Source: Candidatus Pantoea edessiphila (GTDB lineage: Bacteria > Pseudomonadota > Gammaproteobacteria > Enterobacterales > Enterobacteriaceae). From it: a stretch of 64,000 nucleotides of DNA. Positions within the stretch are counted from its first letter, which is position 1, and every line of letters begins with the position of its first letter. This document shows positions 53,104-62,812 of this stretch, piece after piece. The position numbers and the translations under genes were made by a program. The notes beneath the pieces were generated by a model, which was not told the origin of the DNA, ran no database searches, and saw only the letters and a list, made by a program, of their open reading frames with translations. The DNA lies in assembly GCF_002933355.1 (NCBI RefSeq), contig NZ_PDKU01000005.1:1-64000 (forward strand), in the 5' to 3' direction.

Positions 53104-54204
53104 TTAATATTGCATACTGTCTTCTCTATTTTTTATACAAGATATGTTAGCAGTTGCCCATTTAATGGCATTAGAATAATCGACAGGAAATTGTGATATC
53201 AAAGAATTTAAAGCTGTTTTTAAACGAGATTGGTTGTAATCATGTAAATTTAAGTGACCCACTTTTCTTCCTTTAATTACCTTTTTATTATACCAATGTA
53301 AATGTAATATAGGTTGTTTGAACCATTCAAAATTTATTAAAATACCAATAAGGTTGATCATTACTGAATATCCAAATACAATAGGACTTGGAAGAGCTAA
53401 ATTCAGTACTGAACGTAAATGTAGTTCAAATTGACTGATAGATGCTCCATTTTGTGTCCAATGTCCACTATTGTGGACTCTTGGTGCTAACTCATTAATT
53501 AATAATCCTTCTGAAGTAATAAAACATTCCATTGTCATCACTCCGATGTAATTAAGTGTTTGCATTATTATCTTAAGCATATTTTCTGCTTGTTTTTGAT
53601 AAAATGGATTAACTTGCGGCACTGTACTACTAATCAGTAAAATACCTTTTTCATGTAAATTGTTAGTAAGAGGATAGAAAACAGTTTCACCTTCTTTATT
53701 ACGTGCACCTATAATAGAGACCTCTTTAATAAAATTAACCTTTCTTTCAACAATGCACTTACCGTAACACAAATCAGGTATTTCATGAGTTTTTTGTGGA
53801 TTTACATGCCACTGACTGTGACCATCATACCCTCCAAAACGACTTTTAACTATCACTGATTCACCCAAAACATCAAATATATTTGGCCAATCATGTCTGT
53901 TTGACAACGCTTGCCAAGGTACGGTACTCATTTTTAGTGAATTTAACATCTTTTTTTGTTCTAATCGATCTACTATAAGTGGAAAAATATGTCTATTAAT
54001 AAACGAAATATGATGTCTTAAGTTTTCTATAACACTATTTTTTGGCCAATATTCTATTTCAGCAATAATTACACTATTTGATATTGGAATATGATTTAAA
54101 TCACTATTAAAATTAACAGGATAAACCATAATACCTAGCAACTCTCCAGCTTGACGTAGCATACGACTAAGCTGACCATTACCTAACACAATAATAGATT
54201 GCAT
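53104..54204 (-). CDS. purK: N5-carboxyaminoimidazole ribonucleotide synthase
   Basis: ATP-dependent carboxylation of AIR in purine synthesis, 366 residues (E. coli 355). The ATP-grasp fold is visible: VLGNGQLSRMLRQAG at 5-19, VVKSRFGGYDGHSQW-like sequence near 137-150, VNFIKEVSIIGARN and LINELAPRVHNSGHWTQNG near 230-250. The start shares TAATG with the purE stop, so the two are coupled. It probably forms a two-gene purEK operon as in E. coli. Confidence 0.96.
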   Translation of the reverse strand: MQSIIVLGNGQLSRMLRQAGELLGIMVYPVNFNSDLNHIPISNSVIIAEIEYWPKNSVIENLRHHISFINRHIFPLIVDRLEQKKMLNSLKMSTVPWQALSNRHDWPNIFDVLGESVIVKSRFGGYDGHSQWHVNPQKTHEIPDLCYGKCIVERKVNFIKEVSIIGARNKEGETVFYPLTNNLHEKGILLISSTVPQVNPFYQKQAENMLKIIMQTLNYIGVMTMECFITSEGLLINELAPRVHNSGHWTQNGASISQFELHLRSVLNLALPSPIVFGYSVMINLIGILINFEWFKQPILHLHWYNKKVIKGRKVGHLNLHDYNQSRLKTALNSLISQFPVDYSNAIKWATANISCIKNREDSMQY

Positions 54205-54719
54205 TAATTTTTCTTTTCCCTCGGATTTGGATGATTCAATATCTTATTAGTTTGTTTTTGGCGCCATTTAACAAGGTTTAAAGATAAATTTTTATTATTA
54301 ACTGCAAGTATTTCTACGGAAAATAAAGCAGCATTTACAGCACCTGCTTTACCAATTGCTAACGTAGCAACAGGTATTCCACTTGGCATTTGTAATATAG
54401 AATAAAGACTATCCACACCATTAAGATAAGTAGTTGGTATTGGTACTCCTAATACTGGAATTATAGTTTTTGATGCTAACATTCCTGGTAGATGAGCTGC
54501 ACCTCCAGCACCTGCAATTATAACCTTATAGGAATTATTTAAAGTACTTTCAGCAAAACTAAATAATCTATCTGGAGTTCTATGTGCTGAAATTATTTCG
54601 GTATGGAATAAAATTTCAAATTCATTTAAAATTTCCCCGGCATATTTCATAATAGACCAATCGCTTTTTGAACCTATTATAATCGCTACATCCACTGATG
54701 AATCTTTATTAGATAACAT
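54204..54719 (-). CDS. purE: N5-carboxyaminoimidazole ribonucleotide mutase
   Basis: Rearranges the PurK product to CAIR, 171 residues (E. coli 169). IIGSKSDWSIMKYA near 15-28, the catalytic histidine in ISAHRTPDR near 43-51, GAGGAAHLPGM near 70-80 and GIPVATLAIG are all conserved. First gene of purEK. Purine synthesis and allantoin breakdown therefore coexist in this genome. Confidence 0.97.
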   Translation of the reverse strand: MLSNKDSSVDVAIIIGSKSDWSIMKYAGEILNEFEILFHTEIISAHRTPDRLFSFAESTLNNSYKVIIAGAGGAAHLPGMLASKTIIPVLGVPIPTTYLNGVDSLYSILQMPSGIPVATLAIGKAGAVNAALFSVEILAVNNKNLSLNLVKWRQKQTNKILNHPNPREKKN

Positions 54720-55291
54720 AATAAATAACTCTTAATTAAAGATATAAAATCTGCTACTTAGATTAGATAATAATAAGAAAAATTTTTGTTTTAAATCTTT
54801 TTACATTTATATTAAATAATTGTTTTATAGTTTCTATTAAACAATTATCCTATCTCCTTATCAAAGTTAGTCATATTATTAATATGTCTTTGTTACGATA
54901 CAAAGTAAACTGAAATAATTTAAAACTGTTAATAAATAACAGTCTGAAATTGCCTATGAGAATAATTATCTTAAATATTTTTAAATGATTAAAAAATTTA
55001 TTTTAATAGCTCATTCTATTATACTAAAGTAAAAATTGATAATTACTTCAGATAATAAAATACATTAGTTGCATAATCAAAAAATATTCTAACGAAATTA
55101 TTCACTAAATTTTAGTAGCAATACTATTGTATAATACAATATATTAAAATTCTATCAATTTTATTTTAATTTATTCATTAATTATTAAAGTTACATGTAT
55201 TATTGTATTTATAACTTAGCTTATTTAATAAGTTCTATGATATAAATGAATTGATACTAAATATTAAAATTTGACAGCGGAAATAGGTTAG
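54720..55291. other. Intergenic region, no gene seen
   Basis: About 570 bases between divergent purE and cysS. E. coli has lpxH and ppiB here; neither is recognisable in any frame. I saw no tRNA and no PurR-like palindrome. Confidence 0.55.
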
Positions 55292-56695
55292 ATGCTAAAA
55301 ATTTATAATACTCTAAGCCATAAGAAAGAAATTTTTAAACCTATAAATAAAGATAAGATTAATATGTATGTTTGTGGAGTGACAGTATATGATTTTTGTC
55401 ATATAGGACATGGAAGAACATTTGTAGTTTTTGACGTTATTTCACGTTATCTACGTTATATAGGTTATAGATTAAATTATGTTCGTAATATAACTGATAT
55501 AGACGATAAAATCATAAATCGTGCTAATAAAAAAAATGAATCTATTAAAAATCTTACAAATATAATGATTAAAAATATGCAAAATGATTTTGCATCTATA
55601 AATATACTACCACCAGATAGTGAACCAAGAGCTACATGCCATATTTTAGAAATTATTAATATAATAAAAAAACTTATAAATAATGGTTATGCATATATTG
55701 CTAATAATGGTGATGTAATGTTTGATGTTCAACAATATCATGATTACGGTAAGTTATCTGGTCAAAAATTAAAAGAATTATGGATTGGTAAACAGAATAA
55801 AACTTTAGAAATTAAACGTAATTTTATGGATTTTGTATTATGGAAAATATCGAAACAGAATGAGCCTTATTGGAATTCTCCATGGGGTCATGGTCGTCCT
55901 GGATGGCATATTGAATGTTCTGCTATGCAGAATAAAGAAATTGGATTAAATTTAGATATCCATGGAGGTGGATCAGATCTAATATTTCCGCATCATGAAA
56001 ATGAATTTGCTCAGTCTGTGTGTGCTTACAAAGATACTATTATCAAATATTGGATACATTGTGGTATGGTAATGGTAAATAACAAAAAAATGTCAAAATC
56101 ATTAGGTAATTTTCTGACTTTACGTGAAGCGTTATTTGATTCTGATTCAGAAACTTTAAGATATTTTTTAATGTCTTCTCATTATCGCAATCAATTAAAT
56201 TATTCCGTTAATAATCTATCTCAATCTAATATGTCATTAAGAAGTTTATATACCGCTTTGCGAGGTACTAATATAATAAATAACAGTGATATCTTAAAAG
56301 GTAATGAAATAAATAAGAAATTTGAAAATCGCTTTTTAAATGCCATGAATGATGATTTTAACATACCAGAAGTATATTCCATAATGTTTGATATGGCTCA
56401 TGAAATAAATCGCCTAAAAAACAAAAATATGAAATTAGCTAATAGAATATCTTTACAATTACGTAACCTAGCCAGTATATTAGGAATATTACAGCAAGAT
56501 CCAGATTTATTTTTGCAGAAGAAAAATACAACAAATACTGACATATCAGATGAAATTAATAGATTAATAAAAATTCGTAATATAGCTAGGAATTTAAAAA
56601 ACTGGAAAGAAGCTGACATTGCACGTAGTAAGCTTGATAAGCTTGGAGTTATTGTAGAAGATAATTTATACGAATCTACGTGGAGATACAAATAA
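55292..56695 (+). CDS. cysS: Cysteinyl-tRNA synthetase
   Basis: Class I synthetase of 467 residues (E. coli 461). The zinc cysteine C28 begins [16 protein letters not shown], which holds the HIGH motif; further zinc ligands lie in HIECSAMQ and [10 protein letters not shown], and KMSKSLGN is intact. A lysine-rich region near 360-410 is more diverged. It converges on folD with 6 bases between stop codons. Confidence 0.97.
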   Translation: MLKIYNTLSHKKEIFKPINKDKINMYVCGVTVYDFCHIGHGRTFVVFDVISRYLRYIGYRLNYVRNITDIDDKIINRANKKNESIKNLTNIMIKNMQNDFASINILPPDSEPRATCHILEIINIIKKLINNGYAYIANNGDVMFDVQQYHDYGKLSGQKLKELWIGKQNKTLEIKRNFMDFVLWKISKQNEPYWNSPWGHGRPGWHIECSAMQNKEIGLNLDIHGGGSDLIFPHHENEFAQSVCAYKDTIIKYWIHCGMVMVNNKKMSKSLGNFLTLREALFDSDSETLRYFLMSSHYRNQLNYSVNNLSQSNMSLRSLYTALRGTNIINNSDILKGNEINKKFENRFLNAMNDDFNIPEVYSIMFDMAHEINRLKNKNMKLANRISLQLRNLASILGILQQDPDLFLQKKNTTNTDISDEINRLIKIRNIARNLKNWKEADIARSKLDKLGVIVEDNLYESTWRYK

Positions 56696-56701
56696 ATTCG
56701 A

Positions 56702-57559
56702 CTAGTAATTGTGAAATTTTTCACATGCGTGTAAAGTATTTTGAATTAACATAGCAATTGTCATAGGACCAACACCTCCTGGTACAGGAGTTATAAAAGA
56801 TGCTCTATCAAAAGCTGTTTCAAAATCTACATCACCAGCTAATTTACCGTTGTTAAGACGATTTATTCCTACATCAATTACTATTGCGCCCGGTTTAATC
56901 CAGTTACCAGGGACAAATTTTGGTTTACCAACAGCTACAATTAAAAGATCTGCATTTTTTACATGATAAATAAGATTTTGAGTAAAACGATGTGTAACAG
57001 TAGTAGTGCAACCGACCAACAGTAGTTCCATACTCATTGGTCTACCTACAATATTTGAAGCACCTATAATTACAGCATTAAGACCGTAAGTATTAATATT
57101 ATAATATTTAAGTAAAGTTACAATACCATGTGGAGTACATGGACTTAATTTAGGTATTCTTTGGCATAAACTTCCTATGTTATAAGGGTGGAAACCATCT
57201 ACATCTTTATCCGGCTTTATTCTATCTAATATTCTAAAATAATTAATATTCTTTGGTAAAGGTAGTTGTATTAAAATACCATCAACTGTAATATCATCAT
57301 TAAGTTTATCAATTAATTGTAATAATTTAGATTCACTAATATTGGATGGTAAGGCATGAAAGAAAGATAAAAAACCAACTTCTTTACACACTCTACGCTT
57401 ATTAATAACATAAATTTTTGATGCTGGATTATTGCCTATAAGTATAATGGCTATACCTGGCAATCTTTTTCCTCTTTTAAGACGGTTTTCAACTTTTTTT
57501 GCTATTTGCAATTGTAATTCTTGTGCAACTATTTTACCATTAATGATCTTTGCTATCAT
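56702..57559 (-). CDS. folD: Methylenetetrahydrofolate dehydrogenase/cyclohydrolase
   Basis: Bifunctional enzyme linking 5,10-methylene- and 10-formyl-tetrahydrofolate, which supplies one-carbon units for purines and initiator tRNA. The 285 residues match the family (288). The catalytic lysine lies in [12 protein letters not shown] near 53-64, with [12 protein letters not shown] near 94-105, [25 protein letters not shown] near 164-179 and [14 protein letters not shown] near 260-273. Next to the argU tRNA, as in E. coli. Confidence 0.97.
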   Translation of the reverse strand: MIAKIINGKIVAQELQLQIAKKVENRLKRGKRLPGIAIILIGNNPASKIYVINKRRVCKEVGFLSFFHALPSNISESKLLQLIDKLNDDITVDGILIQLPLPKNINYFRILDRIKPDKDVDGFHPYNIGSLCQRIPKLSPCTPHGIVTLLKYYNINTYGLNAVIIGASNIVGRPMSMELLLVGCTTTVTHRFTQNLIYHVKNADLLIVAVGKPKFVPGNWIKPGAIVIDVGINRLNNGKLAGDVDFETAFDRASFITPVPGGVGPMTIAMLIQNTLHACEKFHNY

Positions 57560-57749
57560 ATAATATATCTACTATAGTTGTATTACACTTAAGAAAGTAA
57601 GAAATAATATATATTTTATAGTACCATAAAATATCATTTCATAATACTATAATTAGATTTTAATCATATACATTATTGAAAACACTCAACCAAATAATTT
57701 TAAAAGTTTATTGATTTATTTTGATTAATGTATTTTAATACAATTTTAT

Positions 57750-57823
57750 GCGCCCTTAGCTTAATTGGATAGAGCAACGGCCTTCTAAGCCGTAGGTTAC
57801 AGGTTCAAATCCTGTAGGGCGCG
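57750..57823 (+). tRNA. argU: tRNA-Arg (anticodon UCU)
   Basis: A complete cloverleaf: acceptor GCGCCCT pairs with AGGGCGC (57816-57822), anticodon stem ACGGC/GCCGT encloses CTTCTAA with anticodon TCT at 57784-57786, and the T arm ACAGG TTCAAAT CCTGT is standard. The sequence is very close to E. coli argU, which also lies beside folD. The CCA end is not encoded (the next bases are TTT). It reads AGA, the favoured arginine codon in AT-rich DNA. Confidence 0.97.
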
Positions 57824-58141
57824 TTTCATTCAATAAACTAGTTTTATTCAGTTATATTTTTTGAGTAATTTAAGTAAAATTATTTGATATTTAATGTTGT
57901 TTTAAGCACTCAATGTAATTGTTAATATATTTCGAGCAATTACTAATTTTAATAAATTTCGTAAAACTTAATATTTTCTTTGAATTTATGATATATATTT
58001 ATATCATAAATACTTTATACCATCCATAATATGGTTTTTCATACTCACTATTATTGATTCCATTATAAATATTACAATTTGTATTGAATGTTATTTATGA
58101 TTCTTTTACTTAATAAATTATAGAATAATAAAGGAATCTTT
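57824..58141. other. Spacer between argU and coaD
   Basis: About 320 bases without a gene. This is the point where the E. coli-like order jumps from the folD-argU neighbourhood to the distant coaD locus. No mobile-element or attachment-site repeat is visible, although argU is a known phage attachment site in E. coli. AAAGGA precedes the coaD start. Confidence 0.5.
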
Positions 58142-58633
58142 ATGAAAAAAAGTAAAGCAATATATCCTGGAACGTTTGATCCAATCACATTAGGACATTT
58201 AGATATTATTAAACGTGCTGCAAAAATTTTTCATTATGTTACTATAGCAATAGTAGCTAGTTCTAATAAATCACTTTTATTTACATTAGACGAACGAATA
58301 AATTTAGTTAGAAAAGTTACAAAACATTTATATAATGTTAAAGTAGAGATATTTAATAGTTTAACAACTGATTTTGCAAAAAAACAAAAAGCAAATATAT
58401 TAATTAGAGGATTACGTGCAGTTACTGATTTTGAATACGAAATGAAATTAACCTATATGAATCAATGCCTAGCACCAACAATAGAAAGTATTTTTTTTAT
58501 GACTTCTAAAGAGCTTTCTTTTATTTCATCTTCTTTGGTAAAAGAAGTAGCTTATTATGGTGGAGATGTATCAAATTTATTGCCAGTTTCAGTTAACCAA
58601 GCATTAGTTACAAAAATGAAAAATCAATTATAA
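58142..58633 (+). CDS. coaD: Phosphopantetheine adenylyltransferase
   Basis: Fourth step of coenzyme A synthesis, adenylating 4'-phosphopantetheine. The 163 residues match the family (159). The nucleotidyltransferase motif [15 protein letters not shown] contains T11 and H19, [16 protein letters not shown] near 88-103 binds substrate, and [16 protein letters not shown] near 128-143 contains the second ATP-binding motif. Its end overlaps the oppositely transcribed mutM by 6 bases. CoaBC, the preceding enzyme, is encoded 1.5 kb away. Confidence 0.97.
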   Translation: MKKSKAIYPGTFDPITLGHLDIIKRAAKIFHYVTIAIVASSNKSLLFTLDERINLVRKVTKHLYNVKVEIFNSLTTDFAKKQKANILIRGLRAVTDFEYEMKLTYMNQCLAPTIESIFFMTSKELSFISSSLVKEVAYYGGDVSNLLPVSVNQALVTKMKNQL

Positions 58634-59437
58634 TTGGCATTTTGGACACCAATAAGTACTTCTTCCTCTGTATTTTTCTTTAATTATTAATGTTCCACAA
58701 ACCAAACATGGTTTGTTAATACGTCCATATACTTTTAATTTTTTAATAAAACTGCCTGGTTCACCATTAATTTGTACAAAATCACGTAAAGTAGTTCCTC
58801 CGCATTTAATTGCATTGAATAAAATTAATTTAATATTTTTAACAAGGAATTCTATTTCTTCTTTTCTTAAATCGAATGAAGGACGCATAGGAATAATACC
58901 TGTTGCGAATAAAATTTCATTTGCGTAAATGTTACCTATACCAACAACAATTTTATTATTCATAATAGATTGTTTAATACTGGCTTTTATATCATGTAAT
59001 TTAGTTAATAAATAATTGTTATTAAATTTATTACCTAATGGTTCTACGCCAAGGTCATTTAGTAAAGTATGGTTCGATAAATCATTAGTCCAAAGTAATG
59101 CTCCAAAGCGACGCTGATCTGTATATCGTAATATGCTATCATTTTCCATCAGTATATCGATATGATCATGTTTTTGCGGACAGATATATTTATTATGTAA
59201 ACTTAACCTACCAGACATCCCAAAATGGATTATAATCCATCCAGATTGTAGTTGTATTAACAAATACTTACCCCTACGTTTTATATTTAATATAAGCTGA
59301 TTTCTTAATTTTAAGATTTCTTCTGAAATTGGCCATCGCAAATATAAATTGCGTACTACTATACGAGTAATGATTTGATTAATTAAATAAGGCCTAATAC
59401 TGATAAGATAAGATTCTACTTCTGGAAGTTCTGGCAT
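58628..59437 (-). CDS. mutM: Formamidopyrimidine-DNA glycosylase
   Basis: Removes 8-oxoguanine and formamidopyrimidines and nicks the site. The 269 residues equal the E. coli length. The catalytic N-terminus MPELPEVES (P2, E3), a conserved lysine in [24 protein letters not shown] near 168-181 and the C-terminal zinc finger, with CLVC and CPKC, are all present. It ends in a 6-base overlap with coaD and follows rpmG in the same direction. Confidence 0.97.
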   Translation of the reverse strand: MPELPEVESYLISIRPYLINQIITRIVVRNLYLRWPISEEILKLRNQLILNIKRRGKYLLIQLQSGWIIIHFGMSGRLSLHNKYICPQKHDHIDILMENDSILRYTDQRRFGALLWTNDLSNHTLLNDLGVEPLGNKFNNNYLLTKLHDIKASIKQSIMNNKIVVGIGNIYANEILFATGIIPMRPSFDLRKEEIEFLVKNIKLILFNAIKCGGTTLRDFVQINGEPGSFIKKLKVYGRINKPCLVCGTLIIKEKYRGRSTYWCPKCQL

Positions 59438-59462
59438 TAACTATCTCGTAATAATTTAGAAA

Positions 59463-59627
59463 TTATTTAATCTTAACTTCTTTATAAGAAACATGTTTCC
59501 GAATAATAGGATCAAATTTTTTTAATTGTAATTTTTCAGATTTATTGTTTTTATTTTTTGTAGTAGTATAAAAATGTTTAGAACCAGAAGAAATGAGTTT
59601 TATTTTTTCACGATTACTTTTTGCCAT
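59463..59627 (-). CDS. rpmG: 50S ribosomal protein L33
   Basis: I translated this directly: 54 residues beginning [20 protein letters not shown] and ending SYKEVKIK, nearly identical in layout to E. coli L33 (55 residues), with the hallmark HFYTTTKNK and [11 protein letters not shown]. The start ATG at 59627 lies inside the end of rpmB, a 14-base overlap in a different frame, so translation is probably coupled. It is short and easily missed. Confidence 0.96.
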   Translation of the reverse strand: MAKSNREKIKLISSGSKHFYTTTKNKNNKSEKLQLKKFDPIIRKHVSYKEVKIK

Positions 59628-59856
59628 AGTTAATACCTGAATTAATTTTATTCAAAAAAAGATCTATACCTTTTTTATCTATAATACGCATACCTTTCGC
59701 AGATACCCGTAAAGTAATAAAACGTTTTTTACTTTCAATCCAAAATCGATGATAATGTAAATTTGGTAAAAAACGACGTTTAGTCGCATTCATAGCATGA
59801 GAACGGTTATTACCAAAAAGTGGATGTTTACCAGTAATTTGACAGATTTTTGACAT
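59614..59856 (-). CDS. rpmB: 50S ribosomal protein L28
   Basis: Ribosomal protein of 80 residues (E. coli 78). Typical are [20 protein letters not shown] with [15 protein letters not shown], and [15 protein letters not shown]. Relative to E. coli the C-terminus is altered and extended by two residues, so the end of the gene overlaps the rpmG start codon. First of the rpmB-rpmG-mutM run; the E. coli order is the same. Confidence 0.97.
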   Translation of the reverse strand: MSKICQITGKHPLFGNNRSHAMNATKRRFLPNLHYHRFWIESKKRFITLRVSAKGMRIIDKKGIDLFLNKINSGINYGKK

Positions 59857-60086
59857 ATCCAGTATCCAATTTGATTATTTAGCAGATTTTAATCTACTGT
59901 TAATAATATATTAATTAAGGTACAACATCAAATAAAATTCTACTTTTTATAGAGATCAACATTAAATGATGTATTTGATATCAGCTATCTTTACTATACT
60001 ATAGTATTTTAAAAAAATCAGATAAAATAGAAAACATCAATTTTCTTAACATAATTTAAATTTTCGTATTTACGGATCAAAATATA

Positions 60087-61310
60087 ATGAAATTAGTTAG
60101 TAGAAAAATCCTTTTAGGAGTTAGTGGAAGTATAGCTGCTTATAAAATACCCGAATTGGTACGTCGTTTACGTGATCATGGTGCAGAAATTCGTATAATG
60201 ATAACAGAAGCGGCTAAATATTTCGTAACACCACTTAGTTTACAGACAGTATCAGGCTATCCAATATCTGAATCTTTAAATTGTCAATTTAATAATTCTA
60301 CACTAAATCATATTAATTTAGCTAGATGGGCTGATTTAATCATATTAGTTCCTGCAACTGCTGATTTAATTGCACGTATTACAGTGGGTATGGCAAATGA
60401 TATCGTTACTGCTACATGTCTTGCTAGTATTACACCTATTGCAATAGTTCCATCTATGAATACATATATGTATCATTCTCCTATTACACAAAACAATTTA
60501 AAGAATTTATATGATCGAGGTATATTAATTTGGGGTCCTGAGTTTGGATCTCAAGCTTGTGGAGATAATCATTTAGGTCGTATGTTAGAACCTATATCAA
60601 TTGTGTATTACATAATAAAATGGTTTTTATCTAAACATGACCTTAAACATTTAAACATTATGATTACTGCAGGTCCAACACATGAATCAATAGATCCAAT
60701 ACGTTATATTACTAATCAGAGTTCAGGCAAAATGGGATTTTCTATTGCATCAGTAGCAGCTAAAAGGGGCGCTAATGTTATACTAATTAGTGGACCAGTA
60801 AATTTGCCTACTCCAGAATGGGTTAACCGTATTAATGTAATCACTGCAATTGAAATGAAAGAACAAGTAATGAGTATTATAAATAAACAACATATTTTTA
60901 TTGGTAATGCAGCTGTATCAGATTATAGAGCAGAAAAATTTTTTAATAAAAAAAAAAAAAAGACAAAAAAAGAAAAAATTAAATTAAATTTTATAAAAAA
61001 TCCTGATATAGTTGCCAGTGTAGGTTTCCTACAAGAAGGAAGGCCATTTGTAGTGGGTTTTTCAGCTGAAATTAACAATTTAAAAAAATATGCTAAGAAA
61101 AAATTAGCTGATAAAAATCTTGATTTAATATGTGCTAATTATGTTACTAAATTAGGACAAGGATTTAACAGCGATACTAATACAATTTATCTATTTTGGC
61201 ATAAAGGAGAAAAACACTTACCAAATAATAATAAATTATTACTTAGTAATCAATTACTTAATGAGATTATTTATTTATATGATAAAAAAAATAGATATGA
61301 AAATTCTTGA
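60087..61310 (+). CDS. coaBC: Bifunctional phosphopantothenoylcysteine synthetase/decarboxylase
   Basis: Joins cysteine to phosphopantothenate and decarboxylates the product, in CoA synthesis; 407 residues (E. coli 406). In the CoaC half H75 (LNHINLARW), N125 ([11 protein letters not shown]) and C158 ([11 protein letters not shown]) are at the E. coli positions. The CoaB half has [25 protein letters not shown] and [10 protein letters not shown]. Codons 288-292 (five lysines) come from a run of 14 A at 60948-60961; the family's essential lysine, K289 in E. coli, falls in this tract. The E. coli AADYR motif reads VSDYR. Confidence 0.96.
   Translation: MKLVSRKILLGVSGSIAAYKIPELVRRLRDHGAEIRIMITEAAKYFVTPLSLQTVSGYPISESLNCQFNNSTLNHINLARWADLIILVPATADLIARITVGMANDIVTATCLASITPIAIVPSMNTYMYHSPITQNNLKNLYDRGILIWGPEFGSQACGDNHLGRMLEPISIVYYIIKWFLSKHDLKHLNIMITAGPTHESIDPIRYITNQSSGKMGFSIASVAAKRGANVILISGPVNLPTPEWVNRINVITAIEMKEQVMSIINKQHIFIGNAAVSDYRAEKFFNKKKKKTKKEKIKLNFIKNPDIVASVGFLQEGRPFVVGFSAEINNLKKYAKKKLADKNLDLICANYVTKLGQGFNSDTNTIYLFWHKGEKHLPNNNKLLLSNQLLNEIIYLYDKKNRYENS
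60948..60961 (+). repeat. Homopolymer of 14 A inside coaBC
   Basis: Fourteen consecutive A residues inside the CoaB half, followed within 25 bases by two more A-rich runs. The frame as given is open through the tract. Such a run is prone to replication or transcription slippage and to sequencing length error. Confidence 0.95.
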
Positions 61311-61734
61311 TTCTCGTTTAGGTAAAACATTTCCATTACCTAGTTATATAACACCTGGTTCTGCTGGAATAGATTTACATGCTTGTATATATTCTACCCT
61401 AAAAATTACACCTAATGATACTAAATTATTACCTACAGGAATATCAATTCATATTTTAGATCCTGAAGTAGCAGCAGTTATTTTACCGCGTTCTGGTTTG
61501 GGACATAAGAATGGTATTGTGTTAGGTAACTTAGTAGGATTAATAGATTCTGATTATCAAGGAGAATTAATGATGTCTATATGGAACAGATCTCAGAAAA
61601 GTTTTTTTGTTAATCCAGGTGATAGAATAGCGCAATTAGTCTTTGTTCCAATAATAAAAATAGAATTTAATATAGTAAATAATTTTACTCATAGTACACG
61701 AGGAAAAAGTGGGTTTGGTCATTCTGGAAAATAA
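61279..61734 (+). CDS. dut: Deoxyuridine triphosphatase
   Basis: Hydrolyses dUTP to dUMP and keeps uracil out of DNA. All five trimeric dUTPase motifs are visible: [39 protein letters not shown] and [12 protein letters not shown] start at the ATG 61279 ([13 protein letters not shown], 151 residues, the E. coli length). This overlaps the end of coaBC by 32 bases; the next ATG at 61297 would still overlap by 14. Order coaBC-dut is as in E. coli, but slmA, pyrE and rph that follow there are absent. Confidence 0.96.
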   Translation: MIKKIDMKILDSRLGKTFPLPSYITPGSAGIDLHACIYSTLKITPNDTKLLPTGISIHILDPEVAAVILPRSGLGHKNGIVLGNLVGLIDSDYQGELMMSIWNRSQKSFFVNPGDRIAQLVFVPIIKIEFNIVNNFTHSTRGKSGFGHSGK

Positions 61735-61904
61735 TTAATACATAATCAATTAATTTGATTAATTTAATAAATTTATCATTTTAATATAACTTGAAAAAAC
61801 AGATGCCATTATATCAATATATATTATTAAGTAATAATATTATATCATTTATATAATCTGTCTTTATCAAGATCCTATATTAATGATTATTAAGGAACCT
61901 ATTG

Positions 61905-62723
61905 ATGAAGACAAATAACCTTAAATTCCTTAATTTGGTATTACTAGGTGGCAAAACGGAGCAAAAATTATATGCAGCATGTAAAGCGGGTTTTGACCAA
62001 GTTGAGATTTGGCGAGAAGATATACAAAATAACTCTAAAGGATTATCTTCAATTACAAAACTTGCAATTCAAAAAGGAATAGGTTTTACAAACTTGCAAG
62101 TATTACGAGATTTTACTGGTATACCTAATGGACAATATATACAAAAACGTAAAGAATTACGCCAATTTATTCATATTGCACAAGCAATTGGATGTGATGC
62201 AATTCAAGCACCTGCTAGCACTAGAGAAGATTGTTTAGTAGATAAAATAGATGATGATCTACGTTGGATGGCATCTGAAGCAATTAGATATAAAATGAAA
62301 ATTATGTATGAGCCTATGGCATGGTGTAGCGTTGACAATACATTACCGCTTGCATGGGAACGCATAAAACGGTTAGATCAACCTAATATCGGTTTAGTTG
62401 TTGATTTATTTCATGTTTATGCTTTAGGAGGAGATGCTCTACAATTAGATGATATTCCAGTAGATCGTATTTATGAAGTACAATTATGTGATATAGCTGA
62501 AAAACCACCAAAAGATAAAAACAGTCTGATCAATATAGCACGCCATGAACGCCAACTTCCAGGAAAAGGAATAATTCAAATTGATTGTTTTATAGACAAA
62601 CTAAAAAGTATTGGATACCGAGGTCCAATTGGAATTGAAGTTTTTAATGATAAACTTAAATGCTTACCTCCTGAGGAAGTCGCGCAGCAAGCATGGACGG
62701 CCTTAAACAATTATTGGCCGTAA
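61905..62723 (+). CDS. Sugar phosphate isomerase/epimerase-like TIM barrel protein, function unknown
   Basis: A 272-residue xylose isomerase-like TIM barrel (AP endonuclease 2 superfamily). Likely divalent-metal ligands are E136 in MYEPMAW, D167 and H170 in VVDLFHVY, and E245 in IGIEVFND; the loop HERQLPGKG at 214-222 is typical of a subgroup annotated as sugar phosphate isomerase/epimerase or related to 3-dehydroshikimate dehydratases. The start at 61905 has AAGGA eight bases upstream. Hydroxypyruvate isomerase (Hyi) and IolE are alternatives, but the N-terminus does not look like Hyi. It is not part of this locus in E. coli. The substrate cannot be told from sequence. Confidence 0.8.
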   Translation: MKTNNLKFLNLVLLGGKTEQKLYAACKAGFDQVEIWREDIQNNSKGLSSITKLAIQKGIGFTNLQVLRDFTGIPNGQYIQKRKELRQFIHIAQAIGCDAIQAPASTREDCLVDKIDDDLRWMASEAIRYKMKIMYEPMAWCSVDNTLPLAWERIKRLDQPNIGLVVDLFHVYALGGDALQLDDIPVDRIYEVQLCDIAEKPPKDKNSLINIARHERQLPGKGIIQIDCFIDKLKSIGYRGPIGIEVFNDKLKCLPPEEVAQQAWTALNNYWP

Positions 62724-62812
62724 TATTAAATATTATTTTTATTAATAATTATAATCATAATATGCATACAATATTAAAAAATCATTTTTAATATTGTAAA
62801 TAAAAAATCAAA

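Noticed and set aside
56398..56724. 108-codon antisense frame over the cysS 3' end
   Set aside because: Mirror of the lysine-rich region of cysS; its hydrophobic runs are the complement of A-rich codons.
57750..58141. Prophage or integrative element at argU
   Set aside because: argU is a phage attachment site in E. coli, but there is no integrase, no direct repeat of the tRNA 3' end and no foreign genes nearby.
61905..62723. Assignment of the TIM-barrel gene as hydroxypyruvate isomerase (hyi)
   Set aside because: Attractive because of the glyoxylate link to ureide metabolism, but the N-terminal region lacks the Hyi pattern, so I leave the gene unnamed.
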